From the NCBI GenBank assembly GCA_038521625.1, contig JBCBKP010000003.1:124001-188000 (forward strand): DNA of 64,000 nucleotides, given 5' to 3'. This document shows, one piece after another, positions 45,597-56,933 of the stretch. The notes beneath the pieces are model-generated. The model did not search any database, was not told the DNA's origin, and saw only the letters and a program-made list of their open reading frames with translations. Made by a program: the position numbers and the translations under genes. Source of the stretch: JBCBKP01 sp038521625 (lineage in GTDB: Bacteria > Planctomycetota > Phycisphaerae > Phycisphaerales > UBA1924). Within the stretch, counting starts at the first letter, position 1; every line of letters starts with the position of its first letter.

Positions 45597-45600
<4 letters not shown>
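44455..45600 (-). CDS. ABC-2-type transporter permease
   Basis: 381 residues from GTG 45600 (GTGA overlap with the ATPase gene stop). About seven hydrophobic segments: about 22-45, 72-95, 125-150, 158-185, 190-205 and 360-378, with a large charged loop at about 215-345 rich in Glu and Arg. Motifs such as VQEGSVETMLSRPISR are typical of ABC-2 permeases in which the ATPase is separate. Exports an unknown substrate with the ATPase encoded just upstream. Confidence 0.85.
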
Positions 45601-46618
<1,018 letters not shown>

Positions 46619-46622
<4 letters not shown>

Positions 46623-47335
46623 CCGCGCGCCCCCGTTCGGTCAGCCGGCACCGTCTTGCCCTCACTGGGATCCCGGACCGCCCGCTTTCGGGCGACGATG
46701 TGGAACACGTGCCAGTGCTTGTGCGGGGATGCCGCATCCCGCGTCGGGCGGTCCTCCTCCTCGAAGAGCTCCAGGACGTAGGCATCGAGGAGCCCCAGCG
46801 CCTCGCGGCGCGGCAGGTGCGTCCGGTCCTCGAGGAGGCTCCACGAATCGCGGTCGCCGAAGAGCTGTCCCGCGAAGCGTCCGCCGGGCCCGATCGCCCG
46901 GTCGATCCGCGACCAGAGCACCCCGAAGTGTTCGGGCTCGCAGAATGGCAGCGAGAAGCTCGCGTTGACGAGGTCGCAATCGGGGATCTCGGCCTCGGAG
47001 AACGGCTCGCATCGGACCTCGAGCCGACCGCCGGCGTCACGGCAGGCCGGACGCTCCATCAGCCGTCGGAGGCCGTCCTCGCTCGAGTCGGTGGCGAGGA
47101 CCCGCCAGCCGCGCTCCAGCAGAAGCTCCGTGTCCCGCCCGGCCCCGCAGCCGAGGTCGACCGCGAAGCCATCCGGCCGGCCCTCGGTGGCGAACCGGTC
47201 GAGCGCTGCGAGCAGCGTCTTCCGGGGGGGCTGCTCGGTCATCCGGTCGAAGTACGCGGGCCAGTCGCGGCGGCCCGCCGCCTCGTACGCCGGCGGTCGA
47301 GCCGCCCCAGCCTGTCCGGGTCCACCGCTTCCCAT
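46619..47335 (-). CDS. Class I SAM-dependent methyltransferase
   Basis: 238 residues from ATG 47335 (a TTG at 47347 is an alternative; neither has a ribosome site). Motif I VDLGCGAGRDTELL near 62, acidic LATDSSEDGL, and NASFSLPFC as the post-II loop. The N-terminus ARPPAYEAAGRRDWPAYFDRM and the closing KHWHVFHIVARKR match TehB-like small-molecule or tellurite-type methyltransferases. Leads the run with the ABC transporter, so its product may be the exported molecule; inference. Confidence 0.83.
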
Positions 47336-47346
47336 AAGGTTTGGCA

Positions 47347-49566
47347 ATGTACGCAGATCTCCAGAGCTTCGTCGCCGCCCTCGAGTCCTCGGGCGAGCTC
47401 GTGCGCGTGACCGAGCCGGTCTCGCCTGTCTTGGAGATCACCCAGATCGCGGATCTGGTCAGCAAGTCTCGGGCCCCGGGCGAGCCCTCGGCCGCCGCCC
47501 GGGCGTGCGACCCGCGCCACGCGCTGCTCGGCGGCCCTGCGCTGCTCTTCGAGAAGGTCGAGGGCTCGAAGTTCCCTCTGCTGATCAACGCGTACGGCTC
47601 GTACCGCCGGATGGAGATGGCGCTCGGCTGCGCCGCCGGCCAGCCCCGCGCGGGGGCCGGCTCGGGCGGGTTCGACGCCATCGGCGCGATCATCGGCGAG
47701 CTGGTGAAGCCGGAGCCGCCGCGGGGGCTCGGCGAGGCGCTGGGCAAGGCGAGGCAGTTCGCGCCGCTGCTCAAGATCGGCCCCAAGCGGACCGGGGGGA
47801 AGGCGCTCAGTCAGCAGGTCGTGCGGCAGGGCTCGCAGATCGACCTGACGCGTCTGCCGATCCTCCGGTGCTGGCCGCACGACGGCGACTTCTACGCCCT
47901 CGGGTACCCGGCGAACGTGAACGACGACGTCGCGAATCTCGGCCACCCCGAGATCGACCCCGACGACTGGCACAAGCGCTACCGCGGGCGCTACATCACC
48001 CTGGCCGGGATCCACACGATCCACGCGGACGACGCGGGCGAGGACAAGCCGAAGAGCCACAACATCGGGATGTACCGGGTCCAGCTCCTCGGCAAGGACC
48101 GCGTCGCGATGCACTGGCACATGCATCACGACGGCGCCGCGCACTGGCGCTCGTGGAAACGCAAGAAGCAGGACATGCCGATCGCGATCGCGCTGGGCGG
48201 GGAGAGCGTGCTGCCGTACGCCGCGACCGCGCCGCTGCCGCCCGGGATCTCCGAGCTGCTCATGGGCGGGTTCCTGAACAACGGCGGCATCCGGCTCACG
48301 CGCGGCAAGACCGTCCCGCTGTGGGTGCCGGCGAACGCCGAGATGATCATCGAGGGCTACGTCAGCCACGAGGCCGGCTTCATCGGCTACGACCCGCGCG
48401 AGGAGAGCCACGGAGAGCTCGGCCCGGGCGCCGTCTTCGAGGGCCCGTTCGGCGACCACACCGGCTTCTATTCCATGCCCGACCGGTACCCGATCGTGAA
48501 GGTCACCGCGGTGACGCGGCGCGAGCGTCCGATCTATCCCACGACGGTTGTCGGCCTGCCGCCGCAGGAGGACTACTACCTCGGGAAGGCGACCGAGCGG
48601 CTGTTCCTTCCGCTGCTGAAGGTGCTGATCCCGGACATCATCGACTACGACCTGCCGATGTTCGGCGCATTCCACAACTGCGCCGTGCTGCAGATCGCCA
48701 AGCACTACCCGCTGCACGCCCGACGCGTCATGCACGCGGTCTGGGGCGCGGGCCAGATGGCCTGGACCAAGTCGATCTTCGTTGTCGGGGACGATGTCCA
48801 GCTCCACGACCATCGCGCGGTCCTGCACGCCGCGGCCAAGCTGTGCGACCCCACGCGCGACCTCGAGCTCGTGAACGGCCCGCTCGACATCCTCGACCAT
48901 GCGGCGCCGCGGCTCGCGGCGGGCGGCAAGATCGGGTTCGACTGCACCCGCGCCTGGCCGGGCGAGGAGGTCAACGGCATCGCGGTGGGGGACACGCCGC
49001 GCGATCTTCCCTCCGACTCGCGGCTCGCGGCGCTCGCGTTCGGTCTGCGTGGGGTGGAGGGCGTCAGGAACGCCGCCCAGCCCGAGGACGCGCCGGGCTG
49101 GTTCGTGATCGAGGTCGATCGCGGCCTCGGCGAGCCGGAGAACGTCGGGCTCGGGCGCCGCATCCTCGACGGGCTGCTCGAGGTGCTCCGGGGCGAGCGG
49201 GTGCACCGGGTCCCGCCGTTCATCGTCGCGGTCGGGCGCGGCGTGAACGTGCACAAGGCCGGCGACGCGCTGTTCCACTGGCTGGCGAACATGGACCCAA
49301 CCCGCGACCTGATCACGCCCGACGAATCCGGCGTGCCCGCGCTCGCCTTCGACGCGACGCCCAAGACCCCCGGCGACATCTTCGGGGGCCAGCCGGTCCG
49401 GGCCTGGCCGCCGGTTCTCGAGATGACCGAGGAGATCGACACGCTGGTCCGATCGAGATGGCGAGACTACGGGCTCGATCCGGCGGCGCTGGAGCGCGAG
49501 GGACCTCCCCAGCCGCCGAAGGAGGAGCCCGAGATCCTCGAGGGCGCGGGCGGGCCGGCGGGGTAA
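47347..49566 (+). CDS. UbiD family (prenyl-FMN) decarboxylase, long form
   Basis: 739 residues from ATG 47347 (AAGG 7 nt upstream). Family features: LEITQIADLVSKS, the metal/prFMN-binding stretch SHNIGMYRVQLLGKDRVAMHWHMHHDGA, AIALGGES, and ATAPLPPGISE. The later PTTVVGLPPQEDYYLGKATERLF and HAVWGAGQMAWTK are typical of the longer UbiD forms of the menaquinone/futalosine branch. It needs prenylated FMN from UbiX, which is not in the window. C-terminal end is Pro/Glu-rich. Family members of 480-620 residues are usual, so it carries extra stretches of about 100 residues. Confidence 0.88.
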   Translation: MYADLQSFVAALESSGELVRVTEPVSPVLEITQIADLVSKSRAPGEPSAAARACDPRHALLGGPALLFEKVEGSKFPLLINAYGSYRRMEMALGCAAGQPRAGAGSGGFDAIGAIIGELVKPEPPRGLGEALGKARQFAPLLKIGPKRTGGKALSQQVVRQGSQIDLTRLPILRCWPHDGDFYALGYPANVNDDVANLGHPEIDPDDWHKRYRGRYITLAGIHTIHADDAGEDKPKSHNIGMYRVQLLGKDRVAMHWHMHHDGAAHWRSWKRKKQDMPIAIALGGESVLPYAATAPLPPGISELLMGGFLNNGGIRLTRGKTVPLWVPANAEMIIEGYVSHEAGFIGYDPREESHGELGPGAVFEGPFGDHTGFYSMPDRYPIVKVTAVTRRERPIYPTTVVGLPPQEDYYLGKATERLFLPLLKVLIPDIIDYDLPMFGAFHNCAVLQIAKHYPLHARRVMHAVWGAGQMAWTKSIFVVGDDVQLHDHRAVLHAAAKLCDPTRDLELVNGPLDILDHAAPRLAAGGKIGFDCTRAWPGEEVNGIAVGDTPRDLPSDSRLAALAFGLRGVEGVRNAAQPEDAPGWFVIEVDRGLGEPENVGLGRRILDGLLEVLRGERVHRVPPFIVAVGRGVNVHKAGDALFHWLANMDPTRDLITPDESGVPALAFDATPKTPGDIFGGQPVRAWPPVLEMTEEIDTLVRSRWRDYGLDPAALEREGPPQPPKEEPEILEGAGGPAG

Positions 49567-49656
49567 GCTCTCTCCTGAGAGGGCCCGCGAGAGCAGGCCC
49601 CCGCCAGGCACCGCGTCACAGCCGCACCGATGCGACGCCGAGAACGAGGACCGTCC

Positions 49657-52600
49657 ATGCGTTCGATCGATCTGCCCGTTGCGCTCGCCGCTATTGGTGC
49701 GCTCTGCCCCGGCGCGAGCGCCCAATACGGCGAGCTCGTCGCGCCCGACATCGCCCGGTTCTACGCGGACGCGTCGGTCGCGGCCGCCGACGGGCCCTCG
49801 ATCGCGATCGAGCCAGAGCTCGAGGCGATCGGCCCTGTCCCGGACGGCTTCCAGGTCGATCTGCTCTTCTCGTTCTCGACGGAAACCACCTCGGTCAACG
49901 TCGCGTTCCCCGAGCACGCGAGCCTCTACGGCACGGGCCTGGTTCCCGGACCGCTCGAGCGTACCCGCCGGCGAACGGTCCTGTTCAACTCCGATTCGTT
50001 CGGGTGGAATGACTCGACCGAGTCGCTCTACGAATCCCATCCGTGGGTGCTCGCGGTCTACCCCGACGGATCGGCGCACGGGCTGCTATTCGATACACCG
50101 GCGCGAGCCGAGATCGACACGCGCCGAGAGTTCGAGGTGATCGACATCGGCGTCTTCGCCGAGGATCCCGAGATGGCCGTCTACGTGATCAGCGGCGACC
50201 ATCCGCAGGCTGTCGTGAGGCGGCTCGCGGACATCGCCGGCAAGCCGTTCATGCCGCCGCTCTGGGCGCTCGGCTACCACCAGGCCCGCTACAGCTATTT
50301 CCCGGCGGCGCGCGTCTTCGAGGTGGCCCAGGAGTTCCGTGCCCGCCAGATCCCGGGCGAGGTCATCTGGTGGGACATCGACTACATGGACGGCTTCCGG
50401 ATGTTCACGTACGGGGCGGGGATGTTCAACGGCGTCGACGGCTTCAACACCGCCGAGCAGCTCTCCGATGAGCTCGACTCGATCGGCTGGCAGTCGGTCG
50501 CGATCGTCGGGCCGTACATCAAGCGTGACTTCGGGTACGCGCCCTATACCGACCTGATCGCCGACCGGGACTTCTACGTCGCGTCCGACGCGTCGGGGAA
50601 TGCGCCGTTCACGGGCCCGGTGTGGCCGGGAGACTCATCGTTCGTCGACTTCCTGAACGCCCGGGCCCGCAACGAGTACTGGGGCCCGCGCCTCGGTGCG
50701 TTCATGGACGAGGGCGGTCTCGACGGCGTCTGGAACGACATGAACGAGCCCGCCGTGTTCGTCGGGTCCAAGACGATGGACCTCGCCGCTTGGCACACGG
50801 CCGACGCCGATCTCGGCGGCCCCGGCTCGCACTCTCGCTACCACAACGTCTATGGCATGCAGATGGCACGCGCCACCTACGACAGCTTCCGCGCGCAGTT
50901 CCCGGAGAAGCGGCCCTTCATCCTGACCCGTTCGAACCACCTCGGCGGCCACCGCTGGGCCGCCACCTGGACGGGCGACAACAACGCCGACTGGTACCAC
51001 CTGGACGTCTCGATCCAGAACGTCCTCAACCTCGGCCTCTCGGGGCAGCCCCACACAGGCCCCGACATCGGCGGCTTCAACGGCGACGGCACGGCGGAGA
51101 ACTTCGAACGCTGGATGGGATTCGGAGCGCTGCTGCCCTTCGCCCGGGCGCACACCGCGATCGGCAACCGCGACAAGGAGCCGTGGTCGTTCGGGCCGGA
51201 GGTGGAACGCACGAGCCGGCTCGCGCTCGAGCGCCGCTACCGGCTTCTGCCGCATATCTACACGCTCGCGAAGGAGGCCCACGACACCGGTCTGCCCATG
51301 GCCCGCCCGCTCTTCTTCGCCGACCCGTCGAGCCAGCCGCTGCGAACCTACGACAACGGATTCATGCTCGGCGACGCCCTGGTTGTTGCCGCCAACACCT
51401 TCCCCTTCGGGACGCCGCCCCGCCCGCCGCTCGACGGACTGGTGCGATTCGGGTTCACGCCGAACGGCGAGGCCGCGTCCGACATCTGCGAGCCCGACCT
51501 GCCGGCTCTGTACCTCCGGCGTGGCCACGTCGTGCCGTCGACGGATGTCGTGCAGCACTCCCGCGACCCGGAGTACATGAGCGAGCTCACGCTCCTCGTC
51601 GCGCTCGATGCCAGCGGCGAAGCCACCGGTACCCTCTACGAGGACGCCGGCGATGGGTACGGCTACCTCTCGGGCGACTTCCTCGAGACGACGTACCGGT
51701 CTGTCCGAACGGGCGATTCCGTTCAGATCTTCGTTGAGTCCGAGCGGGGCGATCGCGCTCGGCCGCAGCGCCAGCTCAATGTTCGCCTGCTGCTGGAGGA
51801 CGGCGTCGAGGTGATCGGGTCCGGTCTCGACGGCGGCGTCGTTACGATCCAGATCCCGCCCACGCTCCCGGCTCCGGTCCTGTGCGCGCCGGAGCCCGAG
51901 CCGCTCGCCGTCGACGGACGGAACCTCATCGCCGACACCGAGAACGGCGGGAGCCACGCGACGCAGACGGTCGCGGTCCGCTTCGCCGACAACCGGGCGG
52001 AGCTCAACGGGCTCTACGCGCGATCCGACCCGGCCGGGCTCCGAGTCGGCATCGCCGGCAACATCCCCGCAGACGGCACGGCGATCGCGCTGCTCATCGA
52101 TGCTGGGCCGGGCGGGGTCTCGCGCGTCGACGTATCCAACCAGTCGGCGCCGCCGAGCGCGCTGCCGGCGCTGGACGGCATCCGCCTCGAGCCGGGCTTC
52201 ACGCCCGAGCGCATGCTGCTCGTGAACGCGTTCAGCACCAACGTATTCGCGGACTGGCTCGAATTCGAGGACGACTTCGCTGGAGCGACCAAGACATTCC
52301 TCGGTCTCAACGCGATCAACTCCGGAGTCGGCACGATCTCCGGCCTCGGTGCCTCGCTGGGCTTCCGCTTCAGCTTCGACAACAACAACCTGGAGGGCGT
52401 CTCGCCGCTAACCGCCGACACCGCCGGAACATCGACGAGCGGTCTCGAGGCGTTGATCCCCTGGGGGATGCTGACCGGCAGCGAGACGGCGGACTGTCCG
52501 GAGGTTCGATTGTTCGCCATGCTGCTCTCGCCCGCCGGCGAGGTGCTCTGGCACACGCTTCCGGCGGTGCCGGAGGCGGCGCTCCAGCCGAACGACGACG

Positions 52601-52839
52601 TCGTCGGGTTCCAGCCCGACTTCGGCGCCCTCCCGGGCGTCAGCTACCTCAGCGTGGCGCCGCGGAACCCCGCCGATCTCGCGATCCCGTTCGGCACGAT
52701 CTCGCAGCTCGACATCGCGGCGTTTGTCGACGCGTTCTTCGCCTCGGGCGCGGCCGCCGATTTCTCGCCGCCGTTCGGCGTGATCAGCCAGGCCGACGTC
52801 GCGGGCTACGTCGAAGCGTTCTTCTCGGATTGCCGCTGA
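49657..52839 (+). CDS. Secreted GH31 alpha-glucosidase with dockerin-like C-terminus
   Basis: 1060 residues from ATG 49657 (GAGGA upstream; a nearer frame extends further but without a signal). Signal peptide to about residue 22, an N-terminal beta domain (about 30-175), then the GH31 catalytic barrel (about 190-600). The nucleophile is Asp361 in GVWNDMNEPAVF and the acid/base Asp441 in TWTGDN. YEDAGDGYGY belongs to the distal beta domain. A beta-sandwich (about 730-1000) is followed by the tail NPADLAIPFG ... FGVISQADVAGYVEAFF ending DCR (52666-52836). The enzyme releases alpha-glucose from oligosaccharides outside the cytoplasm. The tail lacks the first Cys that the other tails have. Confidence 0.93.
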   Translation: MRSIDLPVALAAIGALCPGASAQYGELVAPDIARFYADASVAAADGPSIAIEPELEAIGPVPDGFQVDLLFSFSTETTSVNVAFPEHASLYGTGLVPGPLERTRRRTVLFNSDSFGWNDSTESLYESHPWVLAVYPDGSAHGLLFDTPARAEIDTRREFEVIDIGVFAEDPEMAVYVISGDHPQAVVRRLADIAGKPFMPPLWALGYHQARYSYFPAARVFEVAQEFRARQIPGEVIWWDIDYMDGFRMFTYGAGMFNGVDGFNTAEQLSDELDSIGWQSVAIVGPYIKRDFGYAPYTDLIADRDFYVASDASGNAPFTGPVWPGDSSFVDFLNARARNEYWGPRLGAFMDEGGLDGVWNDMNEPAVFVGSKTMDLAAWHTADADLGGPGSHSRYHNVYGMQMARATYDSFRAQFPEKRPFILTRSNHLGGHRWAATWTGDNNADWYHLDVSIQNVLNLGLSGQPHTGPDIGGFNGDGTAENFERWMGFGALLPFARAHTAIGNRDKEPWSFGPEVERTSRLALERRYRLLPHIYTLAKEAHDTGLPMARPLFFADPSSQPLRTYDNGFMLGDALVVAANTFPFGTPPRPPLDGLVRFGFTPNGEAASDICEPDLPALYLRRGHVVPSTDVVQHSRDPEYMSELTLLVALDASGEATGTLYEDAGDGYGYLSGDFLETTYRSVRTGDSVQIFVESERGDRARPQRQLNVRLLLEDGVEVIGSGLDGGVVTIQIPPTLPAPVLCAPEPEPLAVDGRNLIADTENGGSHATQTVAVRFADNRAELNGLYARSDPAGLRVGIAGNIPADGTAIALLIDAGPGGVSRVDVSNQSAPPSALPALDGIRLEPGFTPERMLLVNAFSTNVFADWLEFEDDFAGATKTFLGLNAINSGVGTISGLGASLGFRFSFDNNNLEGVSPLTADTAGTSTSGLEALIPWGMLTGSETADCPEVRLFAMLLSPAGEVLWHTLPAVPEAALQPNDDVVGFQPDFGALPGVSYLSVAPRNPADLAIPFGTISQLDIAAFVDAFFASGAAADFSPPFGVISQADVAGYVEAFFSDCR

Positions 52840-52979
52840 CCGCCGCGGACCGAGGCGCTCGCATTGCAGCGAGGCGACCGATACGTCCGAATATGCCGGC
52901 GTCGGGACGTTCGCTGGTCTGGAGCCGGGCCCGCGGTACGCTGTTCCGACCGACCACGACGCCCCATCCGAGGACGCCC

Positions 52980-55900
52980 ATGATCATTCGAACGCTCGCG
53001 ACGCTCACCCTGGCCGTTGCCACGCTCTCTGATGCCCAGCCGGTCACGGTGGCCGAGTCCTCGGGTTACCAGCGCACAGGCCGCGACGCCGACGTCCGTG
53101 CCTTCCTCGCCGAGCTCGAGGATCGCGACGCCCTGACGCTCTCGACGCTCGGCACCACCACCGAGGGGCGCGAGATCCAGCTCGCGATCGTCGCCGACCC
53201 GCCGGTCGGTTCGGCCGAGCAGGCTCGCGGCGACAAGCGGACGACCGTCCTGCTCTTCGGGAACATCCACGCCGGCGAGACCTGCGGCAAGGAAGCGCTC
53301 CAGATGCTCGCCCGCGAGCTCTCCGACCCGGAGCACCCCTCGCACGGGCTGCTCGAGAACCTCATCGTTGCGATCGTTCCGAACTACAACGCCGACGGCA
53401 ACGAGCGCTTCGACGCGAGCAACCGCCCGGGCCAGGACGGGCCCGAGGAGATGGGCACCCGCCGGAACGCGATGGGCCTCGATCTCAACCGCGACTACGT
53501 CAAGATGGAGGCGCCCGAGACCCGCGCGTTGGTCCGGTTCCTGAACGAGTGGGACCCCGCGATCGTCGTCGATACCCACACGACGAACGGCTCGCGCCAC
53601 CGCTACACCATGACCTACCAGGGCCCCAAGCACCCCGCGGGCGACGCCGAGGTCATCGAGTACGTCCGCGACACGATGCTGCCCGCGATCGACGAGTCCG
53701 TCACGAATCGCACCGACTACGAGTTCTTCTTCTACGGGAACTTCAACCGTGCCCACACGCGCTGGACGACCTACCCCGCCGAGCCTCGCTATGGCGTCGG
53801 CTACCGCGGGATGCGGAACCGAGTCTCGATCCTCACCGAGGCGTACAGCTACGCCACCTTCGAGGACCGCGTGCTCTCGACGCTCGAGTTCAGCCGGGGC
53901 GTGCTCGAGTACGCGTCCGAGAACGGTGCCGAGATCGCGAAGCTGATCCGGGACGCCGACCGGCGCACGATCGAGCACGGCGAGAACGCCGAGGGAGAGC
54001 TCGTCCTCCGCGCCGAGGCCCGCGCCTTCGAGGCCAAGGAGGACGTTCTCGGCTTCGAGTTCGAGATCGTCGAGGGCCAGCGGCGCCCGGAGTACGGCGA
54101 TGAGACGACGCACGAGGTCGATATCATCAACCTGTTCGTGCCGACGCTCACGGTCGATCGGCCGTTCGCCTACGCGATGCCCGCGTCGTTGACCGACATC
54201 GCCCAGCACCTCCAGCTGCACGGCGTCGAGGTCGAGGTGCTCCGCGAGGAGATCGACGTTGACATCGAGACCTACCGCCTCGGCGGCGTGACCCGCTCGC
54301 CGCGTGAGTTCGAGGGCCACAACATGGTCATCGGCCTCGAGACCGCGGCGACGCCCACGACGCGCCGGCTCGAGCCCGGGACGTACATCGTCCGGATGGG
54401 CCAGGAGCTGGGCACGCTCGCGGGCTACATGCTCGAGCCGCAGGCCTCCGACGGCCTCGTCGCCTGGAACTTCTTCGACGCGTTCCTCTCCGATGCGGAC
54501 GGCTCGGCGGAGTTCCCGGTCGTCCGCATCCCGGAGCCGACGGCGCTGCTCACGCGAGACGTCCGCCCTCTTCCCGAGGATCGCGAGATGAACCGGCGTA
54601 TCACGTACGACAACCTCTACGGCGACGACCGCGTCAGTCTCGGCGGTTCGCCGACGCGGGTCTCCCGCTGGGTCGACGACGATCACTTCCTCCAGCGCAA
54701 GGAGGGCGACCTCTTCAAGGTCCACGCCGGCACCGGGCGGGGCGAGAAGGTTAGCTTCGACCCGTCCGACATCGCGGCGAAGCTCGCCGAGCTCCCGGCG
54801 CTCACGAAGCGTGACGCCACGCAGATCGCACGCCGGTGGTTCAACAACCCCGTCCCGCCGGAAGCCGAGGAGGACGGGCGCGTCCGCCCGATCGTCTTCG
54901 AGTTCGCGGACGACCTCTACGCCGCGATGCCCGACGGGACCGAGGCCAAGCGGCTGACGAGCACGCCCGAGGACGAGGATCTCTGGGAGCTGAGCCCCGA
55001 CGGCCGCTGGGTCGGCTTCGTCCGCGATTTCAACCTGTACGTCGTCGATATCGCCACCGCGGGCGAGCGAGCCATCACAACCGGCGGGCACGACGAGCTC
55101 CGCTACGGCCGCCACGACTGGGTCTACTTCGAGGAGCTCTACGGCCGGTCCTGGAAGGCGTGGTGGTGGGGGCCCGACAGCCGTCACCTCGCGTTCTTCG
55201 AGACCGCCAGTGACATGATGCCCTCGTTCACGATCGTTGATGATGGTCCCGAGCCGCAGCGCATCGAGACGGTCCGCTACCCCAAGCCGGGCCAGGCCAA
55301 CCCGCAGGTGAAGGTCCATGTCGCCAAAGTCTCGGGCGCCCGGCCGACTGAGGTCGACCTGGGCTGGTACGACGACGGGGCGTACCTCGTCAGCGGGCTC
55401 TCCTGGCGCCCCGACGGCTCCGAGGTCCGCGTCATCGTCCAGAACCGTCAGCAGACGTGGCTCGACGTGCTCGCCGCCAAGACCTCGAGCGGTGCGACTC
55501 GTCGGCTGTTCCGCGATCAGACCGAGGCCTGGATCGAGCCCAACGGGGGCGTCGTCGATCTCGATGCCGGCGGTTTCTTGTGGCGGTCCGAGCGCGACGG
55601 CTATCTCCACGTCTACCGCTACGACGACGACGGCGAACTCCTGGGCCGTCTGACCGAGGGCCCGTTCGAGGTCGACCGGATCGTCCGCGTCGACGAGGAG
55701 AACGGCTTCCTTTACTTCACCAGCGAGCTCGACTCGCCCATCGGGTCACACTTCTACCGCGTCGCCATCGGCGAGCCGGACGACGAGGGCAGCGTGACGC
55801 CCTCGGAGCCGCAGCGTTTGACGCCCGATCGCGGCACGCACTTCGTCTCGCTCAGCCCCGACGCCACCAAGTTCGTTGATTCATGGTCGAGCACCGAGCA

Positions 55901-56825
55901 GCCGACGATGGTTGCGCTCCGCTCGACCAACGGCGGCGTCGCGATGCGATGGCTCGACACCAACCCGGTCTATGAGCTCGAGGAGTTCGACCTGGGCCGC
56001 ACCGAACTGGTCGCGATCCCCTCCGAGAAGTTCGACCACAACGGCGACCCGATCGAGTTCGAGGGCGTGATTGTCTACCCGCCCGACTTCGACCCGAGCA
56101 AGACGTACCCGGTCTGGTTCCGCACCTACGGCGGCCCGCACGCCCCGACCGTCCGCGACTCGTGGTCCGGCGGGCGGCTCTTCGAGCAGATGCTCGCGGC
56201 CGAGGGCATCGTCGTCTTCCGCGGCGACCCCTACCCCGCGAGCGGCAAGGGCGTGGTCTCGACCTGGTCCGCCTACCGCAACCTCGGCATCCGGGAGGTC
56301 GAGGACGTCGCCGAGATGATCGAATGGATCACGGCCAACGGCTGGGCCGACGCCTCTCGTGTCGGCATGGACGGATGGAGCTACGGCGGGTTTATGACGC
56401 TCGCCTGCATGCTCCGGACGGACCTGTTCAGCGCCGGCATCTCCGGTGCGCCGCCCACCAACTGGCGCGACTATGACACGATCTACACCGAGCGCTACAT
56501 GGACACGCCGCAGAACAATCCGGACGGCTACGAGGCGACCGATCTCGTCAAGCTCGCCGAGGATCTGCACGGGGAGCTGCTGCTCATCCACGGCATGATG
56601 GACGACAACGTCCACATGCAGAACTCGGTCCGCATGATCGACGCCCTGCAGGACGCCGGCAAGAACTTCGAGTTCATGATGTACCCGGGCGCCCGCCACG
56701 GCGTGCGCTCGCGCCACCGCAACCTGCTCTACTTCAACTTCGTTACGCGGACCATGCTCGGCGATCGCGAGGAGTCGGAGCCCGAGTCGCTCGCGGATGA
56801 GATCGAGAGCCCCGTCGGGCCGTGA
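52980..56825 (+). CDS. Fused exopeptidase: M14 carboxypeptidase plus S9B dipeptidyl peptidase IV
   Basis: 1281 residues from ATG 52980, with a signal peptide (to about residue 20). Residues about 25-310 are a complete M14 zinc carboxypeptidase: HxxE in GNIHAGET (His97, Glu100), NRD 170-172, THTTNGS with His200, and catalytic Glu287 in ILTEAYSY. Residues about 590-1255 are a DPP-IV-type S9B peptidase: beta-propeller, substrate-binding Glu718/Glu719 in DWVYFEEL, GWSYGG with Ser1134, HGMMDDNVH with Asp1208 and His1240 in GARHG. A beta-rich linker (about 320-580) joins them. One chain could thus attack peptides from both ends. An upstream frame extends the ORF but overlaps the GH31 gene and has no signal. 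Confidence 0.9.
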   Translation: MIIRTLATLTLAVATLSDAQPVTVAESSGYQRTGRDADVRAFLAELEDRDALTLSTLGTTTEGREIQLAIVADPPVGSAEQARGDKRTTVLLFGNIHAGETCGKEALQMLARELSDPEHPSHGLLENLIVAIVPNYNADGNERFDASNRPGQDGPEEMGTRRNAMGLDLNRDYVKMEAPETRALVRFLNEWDPAIVVDTHTTNGSRHRYTMTYQGPKHPAGDAEVIEYVRDTMLPAIDESVTNRTDYEFFFYGNFNRAHTRWTTYPAEPRYGVGYRGMRNRVSILTEAYSYATFEDRVLSTLEFSRGVLEYASENGAEIAKLIRDADRRTIEHGENAEGELVLRAEARAFEAKEDVLGFEFEIVEGQRRPEYGDETTHEVDIINLFVPTLTVDRPFAYAMPASLTDIAQHLQLHGVEVEVLREEIDVDIETYRLGGVTRSPREFEGHNMVIGLETAATPTTRRLEPGTYIVRMGQELGTLAGYMLEPQASDGLVAWNFFDAFLSDADGSAEFPVVRIPEPTALLTRDVRPLPEDREMNRRITYDNLYGDDRVSLGGSPTRVSRWVDDDHFLQRKEGDLFKVHAGTGRGEKVSFDPSDIAAKLAELPALTKRDATQIARRWFNNPVPPEAEEDGRVRPIVFEFADDLYAAMPDGTEAKRLTSTPEDEDLWELSPDGRWVGFVRDFNLYVVDIATAGERAITTGGHDELRYGRHDWVYFEELYGRSWKAWWWGPDSRHLAFFETASDMMPSFTIVDDGPEPQRIETVRYPKPGQANPQVKVHVAKVSGARPTEVDLGWYDDGAYLVSGLSWRPDGSEVRVIVQNRQQTWLDVLAAKTSSGATRRLFRDQTEAWIEPNGGVVDLDAGGFLWRSERDGYLHVYRYDDDGELLGRLTEGPFEVDRIVRVDEENGFLYFTSELDSPIGSHFYRVAIGEPDDEGSVTPSEPQRLTPDRGTHFVSLSPDATKFVDSWSSTEQPTMVALRSTNGGVAMRWLDTNPVYELEEFDLGRTELVAIPSEKFDHNGDPIEFEGVIVYPPDFDPSKTYPVWFRTYGGPHAPTVRDSWSGGRLFEQMLAAEGIVVFRGDPYPASGKGVVSTWSAYRNLGIREVEDVAEMIEWITANGWADASRVGMDGWSYGGFMTLACMLRTDLFSAGISGAPPTNWRDYDTIYTERYMDTPQNNPDGYEATDLVKLAEDLHGELLLIHGMMDDNVHMQNSVRMIDALQDAGKNFEFMMYPGARHGVRSRHRNLLYFNFVTRTMLGDREESEPESLADEIESPVGP

Positions 56826-56872
56826 TCTCCTCCGGCGTGTTCGGCCGCCTGTCCGGGCCCTCGAATTCTCTG

Positions 56873-56901
56873 TTGAGCATGTGCTGATTCGTCGATATGC
56901 T
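56873..56901 (+). promoter_or_regulatory. Promoter of the first dockerin-tailed small protein
   Basis: TTGAGC (56873-56878) and TATGCT (56896-56901) with the ideal 17-bp spacer, 33 bp before the start at 56934, which has GGAGGGAAT as ribosome-binding site. The surrounding AT content is higher than in most of the window. Confidence 0.55.
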
Positions 56902-56933
56902 CGCTTCGGGGCGTCTTCCGGAGGGAATCAGAA

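Noticed and set aside
46965..50012. Frames of about 1000 codons on both strands across the UbiD gene
   Set aside because: Shadow frames in a GC-rich gene; the UbiD frame has family motifs throughout and the others do not.
52806..55610. Minus-strand frame of 934 codons opposite the M14-S9B gene
   Set aside because: Shadow of the two-domain peptidase; composition is dominated by Arg, Glu, Val and Leu with no recognisable domain.
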